The notes beneath the pieces were generated by a model that was given only the letters and a program-made list of their open reading frames with translations, searched no databases and had not been told where the DNA came from. A program made the translations under genes and the position numbers. DNA of 40,505 nucleotides from Lachnospiraceae bacterium (GTDB lineage: Bacteria; Bacillota; Clostridia; Lachnospirales; Lachnospiraceae): positions 1-40,505 of the forward strand of contig JAEEOQ010000037.1 of the NCBI GenBank assembly GCA_016284355.1. The letters run 5' to 3'. The number at the start of each line of letters is the position of its first letter. Position 1 is the stretch's first letter. Below are positions 7,060-14,533 of this stretch, piece after piece.

Positions 7060-7575
7060 ATGAACAAATTACTTGAGACTGAAAGACTTATTATTACCGA
7101 GATGACAATGGACATGGCAATGGATGTTCATAAGAATTCTCTTGACGAAGACATTAGAAGATTCGTGCCTGATGAAGTGTTTGAAACGCTTGAAGATGCA
7201 AAAGAGACCATAGAGTTTCTTATGTCTCAGTACAAGGAAGCAGAGGGCCCGCTTGTTTATGCGCTTATAACAAAAGAAGGTAATTACAATATCGGGTATG
7301 TTCAGCTTGTTCCTATTGGCGAAGGCAAATGGGAAATCGGCTATCATGTGGCAAAAGTCTACACAGGAAAAGGTTATGCCACTGAAGCTGTAAAGGCGTT
7401 TCTTCCTGTTATGGCAAAGAAGGTTGGCGTTTCTGAAGTGTATGGCATTCGCCTCTTGGAGAATGTTGCTTCAGGAAGAGTGCTTGAAAAATGCGGCTTT
7501 GAGACCTTCTTTACAGGAGAAGGAGCATATCACGATGGAACATACGATATAAGCAAAAGTGTTTGGAAAGCCTAG
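7060..7575 (+). CDS. GNAT-family N-acetyltransferase (RimJ/RimL type)
   Basis: 171 residues. LLETERLIITEMT is the typical first strand of the Acetyltransf_3 (RimJ/RimL) group. IGYVQLVPIGEGKWEIGYHVAKVYTGKGYATEAVKAFL contains the beta4 strand and the acetyl-CoA-binding V-x-x-x-Y-x-G-K-G-Y-A-T-E-A loop, and NVASGRVLEKCGFE is the canonical motif B. Members acetylate alpha-amino groups of ribosomal proteins, amino sugars or small amines; the target here is not deducible. GAGGTG at 7049-7054 gives good spacing to ATG 7060. It is preceded by two repeat copies and a possible 20-codon leader, and followed 35 bases later by the DUF3784 gene. Confidence 0.88.
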   Translation: MNKLLETERLIITEMTMDMAMDVHKNSLDEDIRRFVPDEVFETLEDAKETIEFLMSQYKEAEGPLVYALITKEGNYNIGYVQLVPIGEGKWEIGYHVAKVYTGKGYATEAVKAFLPVMAKKVGVSEVYGIRLLENVASGRVLEKCGFETFFTGEGAYHDGTYDISKSVWKA

Positions 7576-7610
7576 AGAAGTCATGGCTTTGTAAAGCAGG
7601 AGGGAAAAAG

Positions 7611-7946
7611 ATGAATATAGGATTTACAATGTGTGCGATCTTAGTGATACCTTTTTTGATCATGGGCGTGCTTTTTGCAATATTTAAAGAAAAAGCAGCT
7701 GTCTGGATCTCAGGGTTTAACTCAATTAGAAAAGAAGAGCAGGACAATTATGACAAGGCGGCAATCTCACGAGATATGAGAAACCAATGCTTTATCTGGA
7801 CAGCAGTAATGCTTGCAGGGGCACTTTTAAGCTTGTTTTTAAGTCCTTTTTTAGCTATTCCAACTTATATTGTATGGCTAGTCCTGTTTTTTAGGAATGT
7901 TCACCTTGACTACAGGAAAGCATTTGAAAAGTATCTGATCAAATGA
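7611..7946 (+). CDS. DUF3784 family small membrane protein
   Basis: 111 residues with an N-terminal membrane helix (residues 3-23), the conserved stretch WISGFNSIRKEEQDNYDKAAISRDM that marks DUF3784 proteins (consensus GyN-t-s-eE-yD), then two further hydrophobic segments around 61-80 and 82-97. Function of the family is unknown. ATG 7611 is chosen because AGGAGGG at 7598-7604 precedes it; an upstream TTG at 7563 overlaps the previous gene and lacks a binding site. The TGA stop (7944-7946) overlaps the first base of the repeat copy at 7946-7968. Confidence 0.75.
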   Translation: MNIGFTMCAILVIPFLIMGVLFAIFKEKAAVWISGFNSIRKEEQDNYDKAAISRDMRNQCFIWTAVMLAGALLSLFLSPFLAIPTYIVWLVLFFRNVHLDYRKAFEKYLIK

Positions 7947-7968
7947 CATATGTACCAGGTACATATGT
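7946..7968. repeat. Perfect 23-bp palindromic repeat, copy 3
   Basis: Arms ACATATGTACC / GGTACATATGT around a central A, followed by AAAAA. Its first base is the last base of the DUF3784 stop codon. Confidence 0.85.
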
Positions 7969-7978
7969 AAAAATATGA

Positions 7979-8017
7979 CACAGGTACCTGGTACATATTT
8001 ATACCTGGGGCATATGT
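7979..8017. repeat. Two degenerate tandem copies of the palindromic repeat
   Basis: CAGGTACCTGGTACATAT (from 7981) is a modified copy with a GGTACC core, and TACCTGGGGCATATGT (8002-8017) is a second, more diverged one; the latter keeps the AAAA right flank that runs directly into the AGGAGG of the next gene. Confidence 0.55.
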
Positions 8018-8032
8018 AAAAGGAGGATCGGA

Positions 8033-9625
8033 ATGAAAAAAATAATATGTGTATTGGCTGCGCTTACGTTTCTTTTTACGTCATTTACGCCTACAAGTGC
8101 CTTGGCTGCAAATAAGAAGAAAGCAAAGGCTCTTCATGCAGACACCTATAGTTTTAAGGTTAAAAGCGAGGATTCCGATGATTATAACCTGTTAAACTAT
8201 TATACCCACGAATATAACGACGGAGACTCGTTCACGCATTCTCCCCTTAGCTATTTTATTGAACCAGACGGAACTTTTACGCTTGTTTATGCAGAAAAAG
8301 ATTATGTAAGACTCATAAGGCTTAAAGGAAGCAATCTTAAGAAAAAAGATGAGCTCAAGCTTGCAAAGCATCTTAAATACGCGGTAGGTGCCACTGTTGA
8401 TGAGGATGGAAACTATTACGTGGCTTTTGACGAGCCAAAGGGAGAGTATACCTTCGGAGTGGCAAAGTACGATCACAACGGTAAAGAAGTCGGCATCTAC
8501 ATGTATAAGATAACTGACGATCCTGATGATCCGTATCACGGAAACCATGCTACGCTTGGGGTCACCGGCGGTAATTTTGCAATGTGTGCTAAAGACGGAG
8601 AGCTTGTTTGTTACTTTGGTCAGGCGCTAAACAGTTACCCGGAAGGAAGTTCTTGGACGTACCAAACATCTGGTGTATATGCATTTAAAACAGCCGACAT
8701 GAGCAGAATCTATGATTACTATACGTTTTCATCTATTTCATGTGATCAGCGTGTTTTAAAAACAAGTGAGGGAAAATGGCTTTTTGCTGATCTTAATACA
8801 GGAACGCCGGGATTTATGATGGAGTATTCCGGGGAAAAACGCTATGAACCTTTTCACGTTAAAAATTTAAGAGGATACTGGACCTCTGCCGGAATCGGCA
8901 ACGTACTTGAACTTCCGCAAGGCTTTGCACTCGTGGGCTATGCTCCAAGGGATACAGTGGAAGGTAAAGATTCGGAACTGTTTATACAGATAATTGATAA
9001 ATATCTTTCCTATAATGTCAGCAAAGGTGAAGTAAGGATGACTGTAAACGGCGACAACAGGTACGGCGATAACGGCATCATATGGCTGACAAAAGACTCT
9101 GAAAAACGTATATGTGGCTGCAATGCGGCACTTACGGACGATGGAAACATCGTTATTACTTATTCAAGACAAATAAGTACAAACAACGAAAGATTAGTTT
9201 ACGTCACTGTTGTAACACCTGAAGGTGAGGTAATTCTTAAGGAAACCGAGATAGGTTATTTGCTCAATGCAAATGAGGATATTATTTACAGTAATGGTTG
9301 TGTGTATTGGGCAACAGGCGAAGCTAAAGATAACAAAAAGGGAGTTATAACAGTATATAAGCTGAATGTAGAGAAGAGGTCAAACCTAAGCTTTTCATAC
9401 AAATATGAGCACAAATATACCGGAAAACAGGTTAAGCCAAAGCTTACTGTTAAATTTAAGGGCGAAAAGCTAAAAGAAGGAAAGGATTATACGCTCACCT
9501 ATCAGAATAATACGTATGTGTCCTATAGTAATGAGTATTACGAAACATTTGCAAGAATGATCGTAAAAGGAAAGGGAAAATACGCCGGGCTTAAGAGAGA
9601 ATTTCGCTTTAAGATCATTAAGTAA
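8033..9625 (+). CDS. Secreted protein of unknown function with beta-propeller-like body and C-terminal Ig-like surface-protein domain
   Basis: 530 residues. Residues 1-26 are a signal peptide (MKK..., hydrophobic core, cleavage around ALAA). Residues 40-430 are beta-rich with recurring units such as EPDGTFTLVYAEKDYVRLIRLKG, DEDGNYYVAFDEP and TDDGNIVITYSRQ, suggesting a propeller-like fold. Residues 435-530 (FSYKYEHKYTGKQVKPKLTVKF ... KEGKDYTLTYQNNT ... VKGKGKYAGLKREFRFKI) match the YTGK-KP-LTV-DYT-Y-N-V-GKG-YAG domain that recurs in surface proteins of Lachnospiraceae. No sortase motif or membrane anchor follows, so it is probably released or wall-associated. AGGAGG at 8021-8026 precedes ATG 8033. 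No enzymatic motif is visible. Confidence 0.75.
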   Translation: MKKIICVLAALTFLFTSFTPTSALAANKKKAKALHADTYSFKVKSEDSDDYNLLNYYTHEYNDGDSFTHSPLSYFIEPDGTFTLVYAEKDYVRLIRLKGSNLKKKDELKLAKHLKYAVGATVDEDGNYYVAFDEPKGEYTFGVAKYDHNGKEVGIYMYKITDDPDDPYHGNHATLGVTGGNFAMCAKDGELVCYFGQALNSYPEGSSWTYQTSGVYAFKTADMSRIYDYYTFSSISCDQRVLKTSEGKWLFADLNTGTPGFMMEYSGEKRYEPFHVKNLRGYWTSAGIGNVLELPQGFALVGYAPRDTVEGKDSELFIQIIDKYLSYNVSKGEVRMTVNGDNRYGDNGIIWLTKDSEKRICGCNAALTDDGNIVITYSRQISTNNERLVYVTVVTPEGEVILKETEIGYLLNANEDIIYSNGCVYWATGEAKDNKKGVITVYKLNVEKRSNLSFSYKYEHKYTGKQVKPKLTVKFKGEKLKEGKDYTLTYQNNTYVSYSNEYYETFARMIVKGKGKYAGLKREFRFKIIK

Positions 9626-9629
9626 TATG

Positions 9630-9641
9630 ACATATGTAAAA
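9630..9641. repeat. Half-copy of the palindromic repeat
   Basis: ACATATGTAAAA with the same upstream TG and downstream A-run as the full copies; it runs straight into GGAGGAG of the cysteine hydrolase gene. Confidence 0.5.
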
Positions 9642-9655
9642 AAGGAGGAGTTAAC

Positions 9656-10180
9656 ATGACATTACTTGTTATTGATATTCAAAAGGGTATTACAGACGAA
9701 GAACTTTACGGCTTTGAGACCTTTACGGACAGAGTCCCAAAAATAATTGATGCCGCAAGGAAAAACGGTGTTGAGGTTATATATGTACAGCATGATGACG
9801 GTCCTGGTTCCGGATTTTCGGTTGGGGACGAGGACTTTGAGATAGCAGATCTTGTAAAGCCAAATGAAGGCGAGAAGATCTTTGTTAAGACCATAAACAG
9901 CTGCTTTGGAAATAAGGAGCTTTCGGATTATCTTTCAGGGAAGGGTGACAAGGACCTTATGATAGTCGGTCTTCAGACCAACTTTTGCATCGACTCCTCT
10001 ATTAGGTCTGCATTTGAAAGAGGGTATAAGGTATTCATACCTGAAGGCACCAACTCAACCTTTGATAATGATTACATGGATGCAGAAACCACCGTCAAAT
10101 ACTATAACGAGATGATGTGGCCTGAAAGATTCGCAGAACCGGTAACCTTCGAAGAAGCACTTGAAATGTTAAACAAATAG
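9656..10180 (+). CDS. Isochorismatase-family cysteine hydrolase
   Basis: 174 residues, normal length for the family. The catalytic triad is visible as Asp7 (LLVIDIQKG), Lys78 (KIFVKTINSCF) and Cys111 (LMIVGLQTNFCIDSS), the last in the conserved G-x-x-T-x-x-C context. Members hydrolyse amides or vinyl ethers (nicotinamidase, N-carbamoyl-amino acid hydrolase, isochorismatase). Nothing here narrows the substrate. GGAGGAG at 9644-9650 precedes ATG 9656. It is the last gene of the repeat-punctuated block and is followed by a half-repeat and a strong terminator. Confidence 0.88.
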   Translation: MTLLVIDIQKGITDEELYGFETFTDRVPKIIDAARKNGVEVIYVQHDDGPGSGFSVGDEDFEIADLVKPNEGEKIFVKTINSCFGNKELSDYLSGKGDKDLMIVGLQTNFCIDSSIRSAFERGYKVFIPEGTNSTFDNDYMDAETTVKYYNEMMWPERFAEPVTFEEALEMLNK

Positions 10181-10187
10181 AAAAAGT

Positions 10188-10200
10188 CTGGTACATATGT
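10188..10200. repeat. Right-half copy of the palindromic repeat
   Basis: CTGGTACATATGT followed by AAAAAA, 8 bases after the cysteine hydrolase stop and immediately before the terminator stem. Confidence 0.6.
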
Positions 10201-10203
10201 AAA

Positions 10204-10235
10204 AAACACCCAAAGCCTTGCTTTTGGGTGTTTTT
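10204..10235 (+). terminator. Terminator after the cysteine hydrolase
   Basis: AACACCCAAA / TTTGGGTGTT arms around a GCCTTGCT loop, with an A-run before and T-run after. It closes the repeat-rich block. Confidence 0.8.
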
Positions 10236-10278
10236 GTGCTAAAATATGGTAGATAATAATTATTAGGGAGATGTTTAT

Positions 10279-11217
10279 ATGAAGATAGTTTTTCTTGATG
10301 TTGCTTCAATGGGAAAAGACCTTGATTATGGCAGATTTTACGATCTTGGCGAAGTAACAATGTATGATTACACCAAAGAAGATGAGATAGCGGGAAGAGT
10401 AGCTGACGCTGACGTTGTCGTCACAAATAAGATGATGATAAACGAAAAGACCGTTGGCGATGCTGCAAGCCTTAAGCTTGTCTGCGTTACCGCAACAGGT
10501 ACCAATAACCTTGACAAGGAGTTCCTTTACAGACGCGGCATTGAGTGGCGCAATGTGGCTGGATATTCAACAGAAACCGTTGCACAGCACACCTTTGCCC
10601 TTCTTTTCTGGCTTATAGAAAAGCTTCCGTATTACGACGAGTACGTTAAGAGCGAAAAATATGTAAATGACATGCAGTTTACCCATTTTACAAACGTATT
10701 TCATGAGATAAACGGTAAGACCTGGGGTATCATAGGTCTTGGCGAGATAGGAAGAAGAGTAGCGGGTCTTGCAAAGGCTTTTGGCTGTAATGTTATTTAT
10801 TATTCAACTTCAGGTAAAAATCATAACCCTGATTACAAAGAAGTGGATTTTGATACGCTTCTTAGAGAATCTGATATCATTTCGGTTCATGCACCGCTTA
10901 ACAGTGATACTGAAGGTCTTATGGATGCCGAGGCTTTTGATAAGATGAAGAACACCGCACTTTTTATAAATGTTGGAAGAGGACCGATAGTTGATGAGGC
11001 AGCTCTTGCAGATGCCATTGAAGATGGTAAGATTGCAGGCGCAGGTCTTGACGTGCTTACAAAAGAACCGATGGCAGAAGATAATCCGCTTCGAAGGATC
11101 AAAGACTCCGTAAGACTTATAATAACTCCTCATATCGCCTGGGCCGGCGTAGAAGCCAGGACCAGACTTATGAGTATAGTTGCAGATCAGATTGAAGAGT
11201 TTAGTAGGCAGCAATAA
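10279..11217 (+). CDS. D-2-hydroxyacid dehydrogenase (glycerate/hydroxypyruvate reductase-like)
   Basis: 312 residues, standard length. The NAD-binding Rossmann motif GLGEIG is at 153-158, followed by the signature VHAPLNSDTEGLMD, then FINVGRGPIVDEAAL (catalytic Arg in the family), DVLTKEPM (catalytic Glu) and TPHIAWAGVEARTRL (catalytic His). The HIAW and EAR residues are most like glycerate dehydrogenase (HprA) rather than D-lactate dehydrogenase; this assignment is moderate. AGGGAG at 10265-10270 precedes ATG 10279. Its last 17 bases overlap the 3' end of the convergent pflA. It could regenerate NAD or feed serine/glycerate metabolism. Confidence 0.88.
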   Translation: MKIVFLDVASMGKDLDYGRFYDLGEVTMYDYTKEDEIAGRVADADVVVTNKMMINEKTVGDAASLKLVCVTATGTNNLDKEFLYRRGIEWRNVAGYSTETVAQHTFALLFWLIEKLPYYDEYVKSEKYVNDMQFTHFTNVFHEINGKTWGIIGLGEIGRRVAGLAKAFGCNVIYYSTSGKNHNPDYKEVDFDTLLRESDIISVHAPLNSDTEGLMDAEAFDKMKNTALFINVGRGPIVDEAALADAIEDGKIAGAGLDVLTKEPMAEDNPLRRIKDSVRLIITPHIAWAGVEARTRLMSIVADQIEEFSRQQ

Positions 11218-11920
11218 GGCTTGTCAGAACTTGTATTTTTTCCTTGCTGCACTCCGGGGTATCTTTAAGTGAAAATGTGATACCAAGCTGCTCATATTTT
11301 GATTCGCACATTTTATGAAATGGCAAAAGTTCGATCTTTTTAAGGTTTTTAAACTTCTTTGCGATTCCTGCCATTTCAAGTACCTCGCGTGTACCGTCTG
11401 TTATACCGGGTACCACCACGTGGCGTATCCAAAGAGGAATATTCATTTCCTCAGTCAGTTTTAAAAATGTTTTTGTTTTTTCAAGGCTTCCAAGGGTTAA
11501 TTCCTTGAAAGCCTTTTTATCTGCATGTTTAATGTCAGAGATAACAAGGTCGGTATAAGAAAGAAGAGTCTTAACAGAGTCTTCCGGTACATTTCCAAGG
11601 AAATTACCCGAGGTGTCAAGACAGGTGTTGATCCCTGCTTCTTTTGCAAGCCTGAATATTTCAGCGGCAAACTCAGGCTGCATTAAAGGCTCACCGCCGC
11701 TAAGAGTTATACCGCCTTCTTTGCCAAAATACTCTGTATAGCGTTTTACTTTATCTATAATCTCTGAGGCTTCAAACAGCTGCCCCTGTTCCTTGTGCCA
11801 AGAGTCAGGGTTGTGGCAGAATGCGCAGCGAAGAGGGCAGCCCTGTAAAAATACCACAAAACGGATCCCCGGGCCATCTACAGCGCCCATACTTTGAAAT
11901 GAATGTACGTATCCTTTCAT
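11201..11920 (-). CDS. pflA: Pyruvate formate-lyase activating enzyme (radical SAM)
   Basis: 239 residues. The radical-SAM iron-sulfur motif CPLRCAFC (CX3CX2C) follows GAVDGPGIRFVVFLQG, the signature opening of PflA, and a GGE motif (TLSGGEPL) binds SAM. It abstracts a hydrogen from the glycyl residue of PflB under anaerobiosis, turning that enzyme on. The start is ATG at 11920, with GGAGG six bases upstream on the minus strand; a frame beginning at 11950 lacks a binding site and adds atypical residues. It lies 45 bases downstream of pflB, so the two form one operon under the same riboswitch. Confidence 0.95.
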   Translation of the reverse strand: MKGYVHSFQSMGAVDGPGIRFVVFLQGCPLRCAFCHNPDSWHKEQGQLFEASEIIDKVKRYTEYFGKEGGITLSGGEPLMQPEFAAEIFRLAKEAGINTCLDTSGNFLGNVPEDSVKTLLSYTDLVISDIKHADKKAFKELTLGSLEKTKTFLKLTEEMNIPLWIRHVVVPGITDGTREVLEMAGIAKKFKNLKKIELLPFHKMCESKYEQLGITFSLKDTPECSKEKIQVLTSLIAAY

Positions 11921-11965
11921 GACTGCCTCCTTTCTATGCGCAAAAAGCATTTATGAAGAAAATTG

Positions 11966-14194
11966 TTAAATAGCTTCATGGAACGTTCTTGATATTACTT
12001 CCTTTTTCTGCTCTAAAGTGAGCTTGTTAAACATAACCGCGTAGCCTGATACTCTTATGGTAAGAGTAGGGTATTTTTCAGGGTGGTTCATGGCATCAAT
12101 GAGAGTATCGCGGTTAAGGACATTTACATTGATGTGATGAGCTTTTTTAGCAAAATATCCGTCAAGTATGGAAACAAGGTTTGTATATCTTTCTTCGTCG
12201 CTGTGGCCAAGAGCATCAGGTACGATAGAAAAGGTATTGCTGATACCGTCACGGCATGTATCGTAAGAAAGTTTGGCTACTGAATTAAGGCTTGCAAGAG
12301 CGCCGTTTGTATCGCGGCCGTGCATTGGGTTTGCACCCGGAGCAAAAGGCTCGCCGGCTTTTCTTCCGTCAGGAGTATTGCCTGTTTTTTTGCCGTACAT
12401 AACATTTGAGGTAATAGTAAGAATGGAGAGCGTATGCTCAGCATTTCTGTAGGTAGGGATCTTGCGAAGAGCAGTAATGAATTTTTCTGTCTGCTCTTTT
12501 GCAAGAAGATCCACTCTGTCGTCGTCATTGCCGTATTTTGGAAAATCGCCTTCTGTAACAAAGTCTTTGATAAGACCTGTCTCAGGGTCTTTAACCACTT
12601 TAACCTTTGCATATTTAATTGCTGAAAGTGAGTCTGCAAGAACGGAAAGACCTGCAACGCCAAAAGCCATATATCTGTGTACATCGGTGTCGTGAAGAGC
12701 CATCTGGGTCTTCTCGTATGCATATTTGTCATGCATATAGTGGATCATGTTCATGGCAGATACGTAGGTCTTTGCAAGCCAGTCGCGGTAGTAGTCCATG
12801 CGTTCCATTACTTTATCATATTCAAGATACTCTCCCTCGTATACAGGCATCTGCGGGCCTACCTGCATATCATATCTTTCATCCATGCCGCCGTTAAGGC
12901 TCATAAGAAGGAGCTTTGCAAGATTTGCTCTGGCTCCGAAAAACTGCATGTCTTTTCCAAGGCGCATTGCTGAAACGCAGCATGCAATACCGTAATCATC
13001 ACCATAAATAGGACGCATAAGATCATCATTTTCATACTGGATCGCATCTGTATCGCAGGAAACCTTTGCCACAAATCTTTTAAAAGCGGCAGGAAGGTCT
13101 TTGCTGTAAAGTACCGTAAGGTTTGGCTCTGCTGAAGAACCAAGAGTATAAAGGGTATTAAGGATACGGAAGGAGTTTTTTGTTACAAGAGTTCTTCCGT
13201 CTTCTCCCATACCTCCGATGCTTTCTGTGATCCACATCGGGTCACCTGCAAAAAGCTCATTGTACTCAGGGGTACGAAGATGTCTTGCCATACGAAGCTT
13301 CATAACAAAATCATCAAGAATCTCCTGAAGCTCGCTTTCTGTATATTTTCCTGCCTTAAGGTCACGTTCAAAATAAATATCAAGGAAGGTAGAAACTCTT
13401 CCAAGGCTCATGGCAGCGCCGTTTTGCTCCTTGATGGCAGCAAGGTAGGCAAAGTACAACCACTGTACAGCTTCCTTTGAATCTGTGGCAGGAAGGCTGA
13501 TATCAAAACCGTACATCTTAGCCATATCTTTAAGCTTGCCAAGGAAGTTGATCTGCTGAAAGAGCTCTTCAAGGCGTCTTATGGTCTCTGCATCAGGAAC
13601 CTTGCTTGAAAGCTCTGCCTTATCCTTTTTCTTTTCTTCTATAAGTCTGTCGATACCGTAAAGAGCCACACGTCTGTAATCTCCGATAATGCGGCCTCTT
13701 CCGTAGGCATCGGGAAGACCTGTTATTATGCCCACATGTCTTGCTTTTCTTATTTCATCTGAGTAAACTCTGAATACGCCGTCGTTGTGGGTGGTACGGT
13801 ATAAAAATTCTTCTTCGACCTTTTCTGAAAGCTTGTAGCCGTAGGCTTCGCAGGCTTTTCTTGTCATGTTGAGGCCGCCGAATGGGTTTACGCCTCTGCG
13901 AAGAGGTCTGTCTGTCTGAAGACCTACGATTATTTCTTTGTCTTTATCAAGATAACCCGGGTTATAATTTAAAAGAGAAGTTACGTGCTGAGTATCGATA
14001 TCAAGAACTCCTCCGAATCTCTGCTCAAGCTCAAAAAGACCGTTAAGCTTATGCATAAGTTCTTTTGTACGGTCTGTAGCAGACGCAAGGAAATCTTCGT
14101 TTCCTTCGTAAGGAGTGTAGTTTTTTTGAATAAAATCTCTGACATTGATGTGTTCCTGCCAGTCGCCGCCTTTAAATCCTGTCCAGCCTGTCAT
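11966..14194 (-). CDS. pflB: Formate C-acetyltransferase (pyruvate formate-lyase)
   Basis: 742 residues. It catalyses pyruvate + CoA to acetyl-CoA + formate by a glycyl-radical mechanism. The adjacent active-site cysteines are Cys405-Cys406 (GIACCVSAM) and the glycyl radical site is Gly717 in [10 protein letters not shown]; both contexts are canonical. The N-terminus [23 protein letters not shown] is also characteristic. Start ATG 14194 has AAGGA upstream. The gene is preceded by a 5' leader of about 180 bases with a ZTP riboswitch and terminator. It supplies formate for one-carbon metabolism as well as fermentation, which explains ZTP control. Confidence 0.97.
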   Translation of the reverse strand: MTGWTGFKGGDWQEHINVRDFIQKNYTPYEGNEDFLASATDRTKELMHKLNGLFELEQRFGGVLDIDTQHVTSLLNYNPGYLDKDKEIIVGLQTDRPLRRGVNPFGGLNMTRKACEAYGYKLSEKVEEEFLYRTTHNDGVFRVYSDEIRKARHVGIITGLPDAYGRGRIIGDYRRVALYGIDRLIEEKKKDKAELSSKVPDAETIRRLEELFQQINFLGKLKDMAKMYGFDISLPATDSKEAVQWLYFAYLAAIKEQNGAAMSLGRVSTFLDIYFERDLKAGKYTESELQEILDDFVMKLRMARHLRTPEYNELFAGDPMWITESIGGMGEDGRTLVTKNSFRILNTLYTLGSSAEPNLTVLYSKDLPAAFKRFVAKVSCDTDAIQYENDDLMRPIYGDDYGIACCVSAMRLGKDMQFFGARANLAKLLLMSLNGGMDERYDMQVGPQMPVYEGEYLEYDKVMERMDYYRDWLAKTYVSAMNMIHYMHDKYAYEKTQMALHDTDVHRYMAFGVAGLSVLADSLSAIKYAKVKVVKDPETGLIKDFVTEGDFPKYGNDDDRVDLLAKEQTEKFITALRKIPTYRNAEHTLSILTITSNVMYGKKTGNTPDGRKAGEPFAPGANPMHGRDTNGALASLNSVAKLSYDTCRDGISNTFSIVPDALGHSDEERYTNLVSILDGYFAKKAHHINVNVLNRDTLIDAMNHPEKYPTLTIRVSGYAVMFNKLTLEQKKEVISRTFHEAI

Positions 14195-14250
14195 GTTCTC
14201 ATCCTTCTTTCTTTGAGGAGTTGTTGCTTTTAATGCGCTTTTTAAAGCAC

Positions 14251-14281
14251 AAAAAAAGCAACACTTTTGAAAAAATGTTGC
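14251..14281 (-). terminator. Riboswitch-controlled terminator in the pflB leader
   Basis: On the minus strand GCAACA ... TGTTGC with AT-rich inner pairs (TTTT/AAAA) followed by seven Ts. Its 5' arm begins inside the conserved CTGGGC end of the ZTP aptamer, so ligand binding and terminator formation are mutually exclusive. A third GCAAC with adjoining AAAA (14223-14231) could also pair with the terminator's 3' arm. Confidence 0.85.
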
Positions 14282-14358
14282 CCAGACGGTCGACTGTTTG
14301 TATATCAGAAGATCTCACCGTGGTCATTTCCACGTTTACCCGTCAGAGATCAACTGAC
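14280..14358 (-). ncRNA. ZTP (pfl-motif) riboswitch upstream of pflB
   Basis: Reading the minus strand from 14358 down: P1 GATCTC / GAGATC encloses TGACGGGTAAA and the hairpin CGTGG-AAATGA-CCACG followed by GTGAGATC. After a linker comes CCGTCTGGGC (14289-14280). This is the arrangement of the pfl RNA motif (conserved GACUGG-like bulge, GGAAA-like hairpin, G-rich strand, then a pseudoknot-forming CCGCCUGGGC), known to bind the purine intermediate ZMP/ZTP that builds up when 10-formyl-tetrahydrofolate is scarce. The aptamer's end overlaps a terminator, so ZTP should turn pflB on. Recognised by eye from conserved bases, not by covariance search. Confidence 0.85.
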
Positions 14359-14378
14359 TGTTCACTTTTCACACACAC

Positions 14379-14407
14379 AAGATAACATCTTTTGTATTTA
14401 ATGTCAA
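14379..14407 (-). promoter_or_regulatory. Promoter of the pflB-pflA operon
   Basis: On the minus strand TTGACA (14407-14402), 17-base spacer, TATCTT (14384-14379). The predicted start near 14372 lies about 13 bases before the riboswitch aptamer. The 339-base gene-free gap 14195-14533 therefore holds this promoter, the riboswitch, its terminator, a small GTGCTTT/AAGCGC hairpin (14235-14250), and, facing right, the poorly defined promoter of the DUF5050 gene. Confidence 0.75.
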
Positions 14408-14533
14408 GACGCTTATTGAAATTCATAATTAATTATTCTTAAGCTATATGATAAATAATTTTAATAAAAGGCAAGACAAAAACCTTAAAAAATGTTAAAC
14501 TTATAGTGTATACATATATTCAGGAGAAGGTGC

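Noticed and set aside
12277-12732. 151-codon frame and several others inside pflB in shifted frames
   Set aside because: Overlaps fully with the well-conserved pflB reading frame; no homology or binding site.
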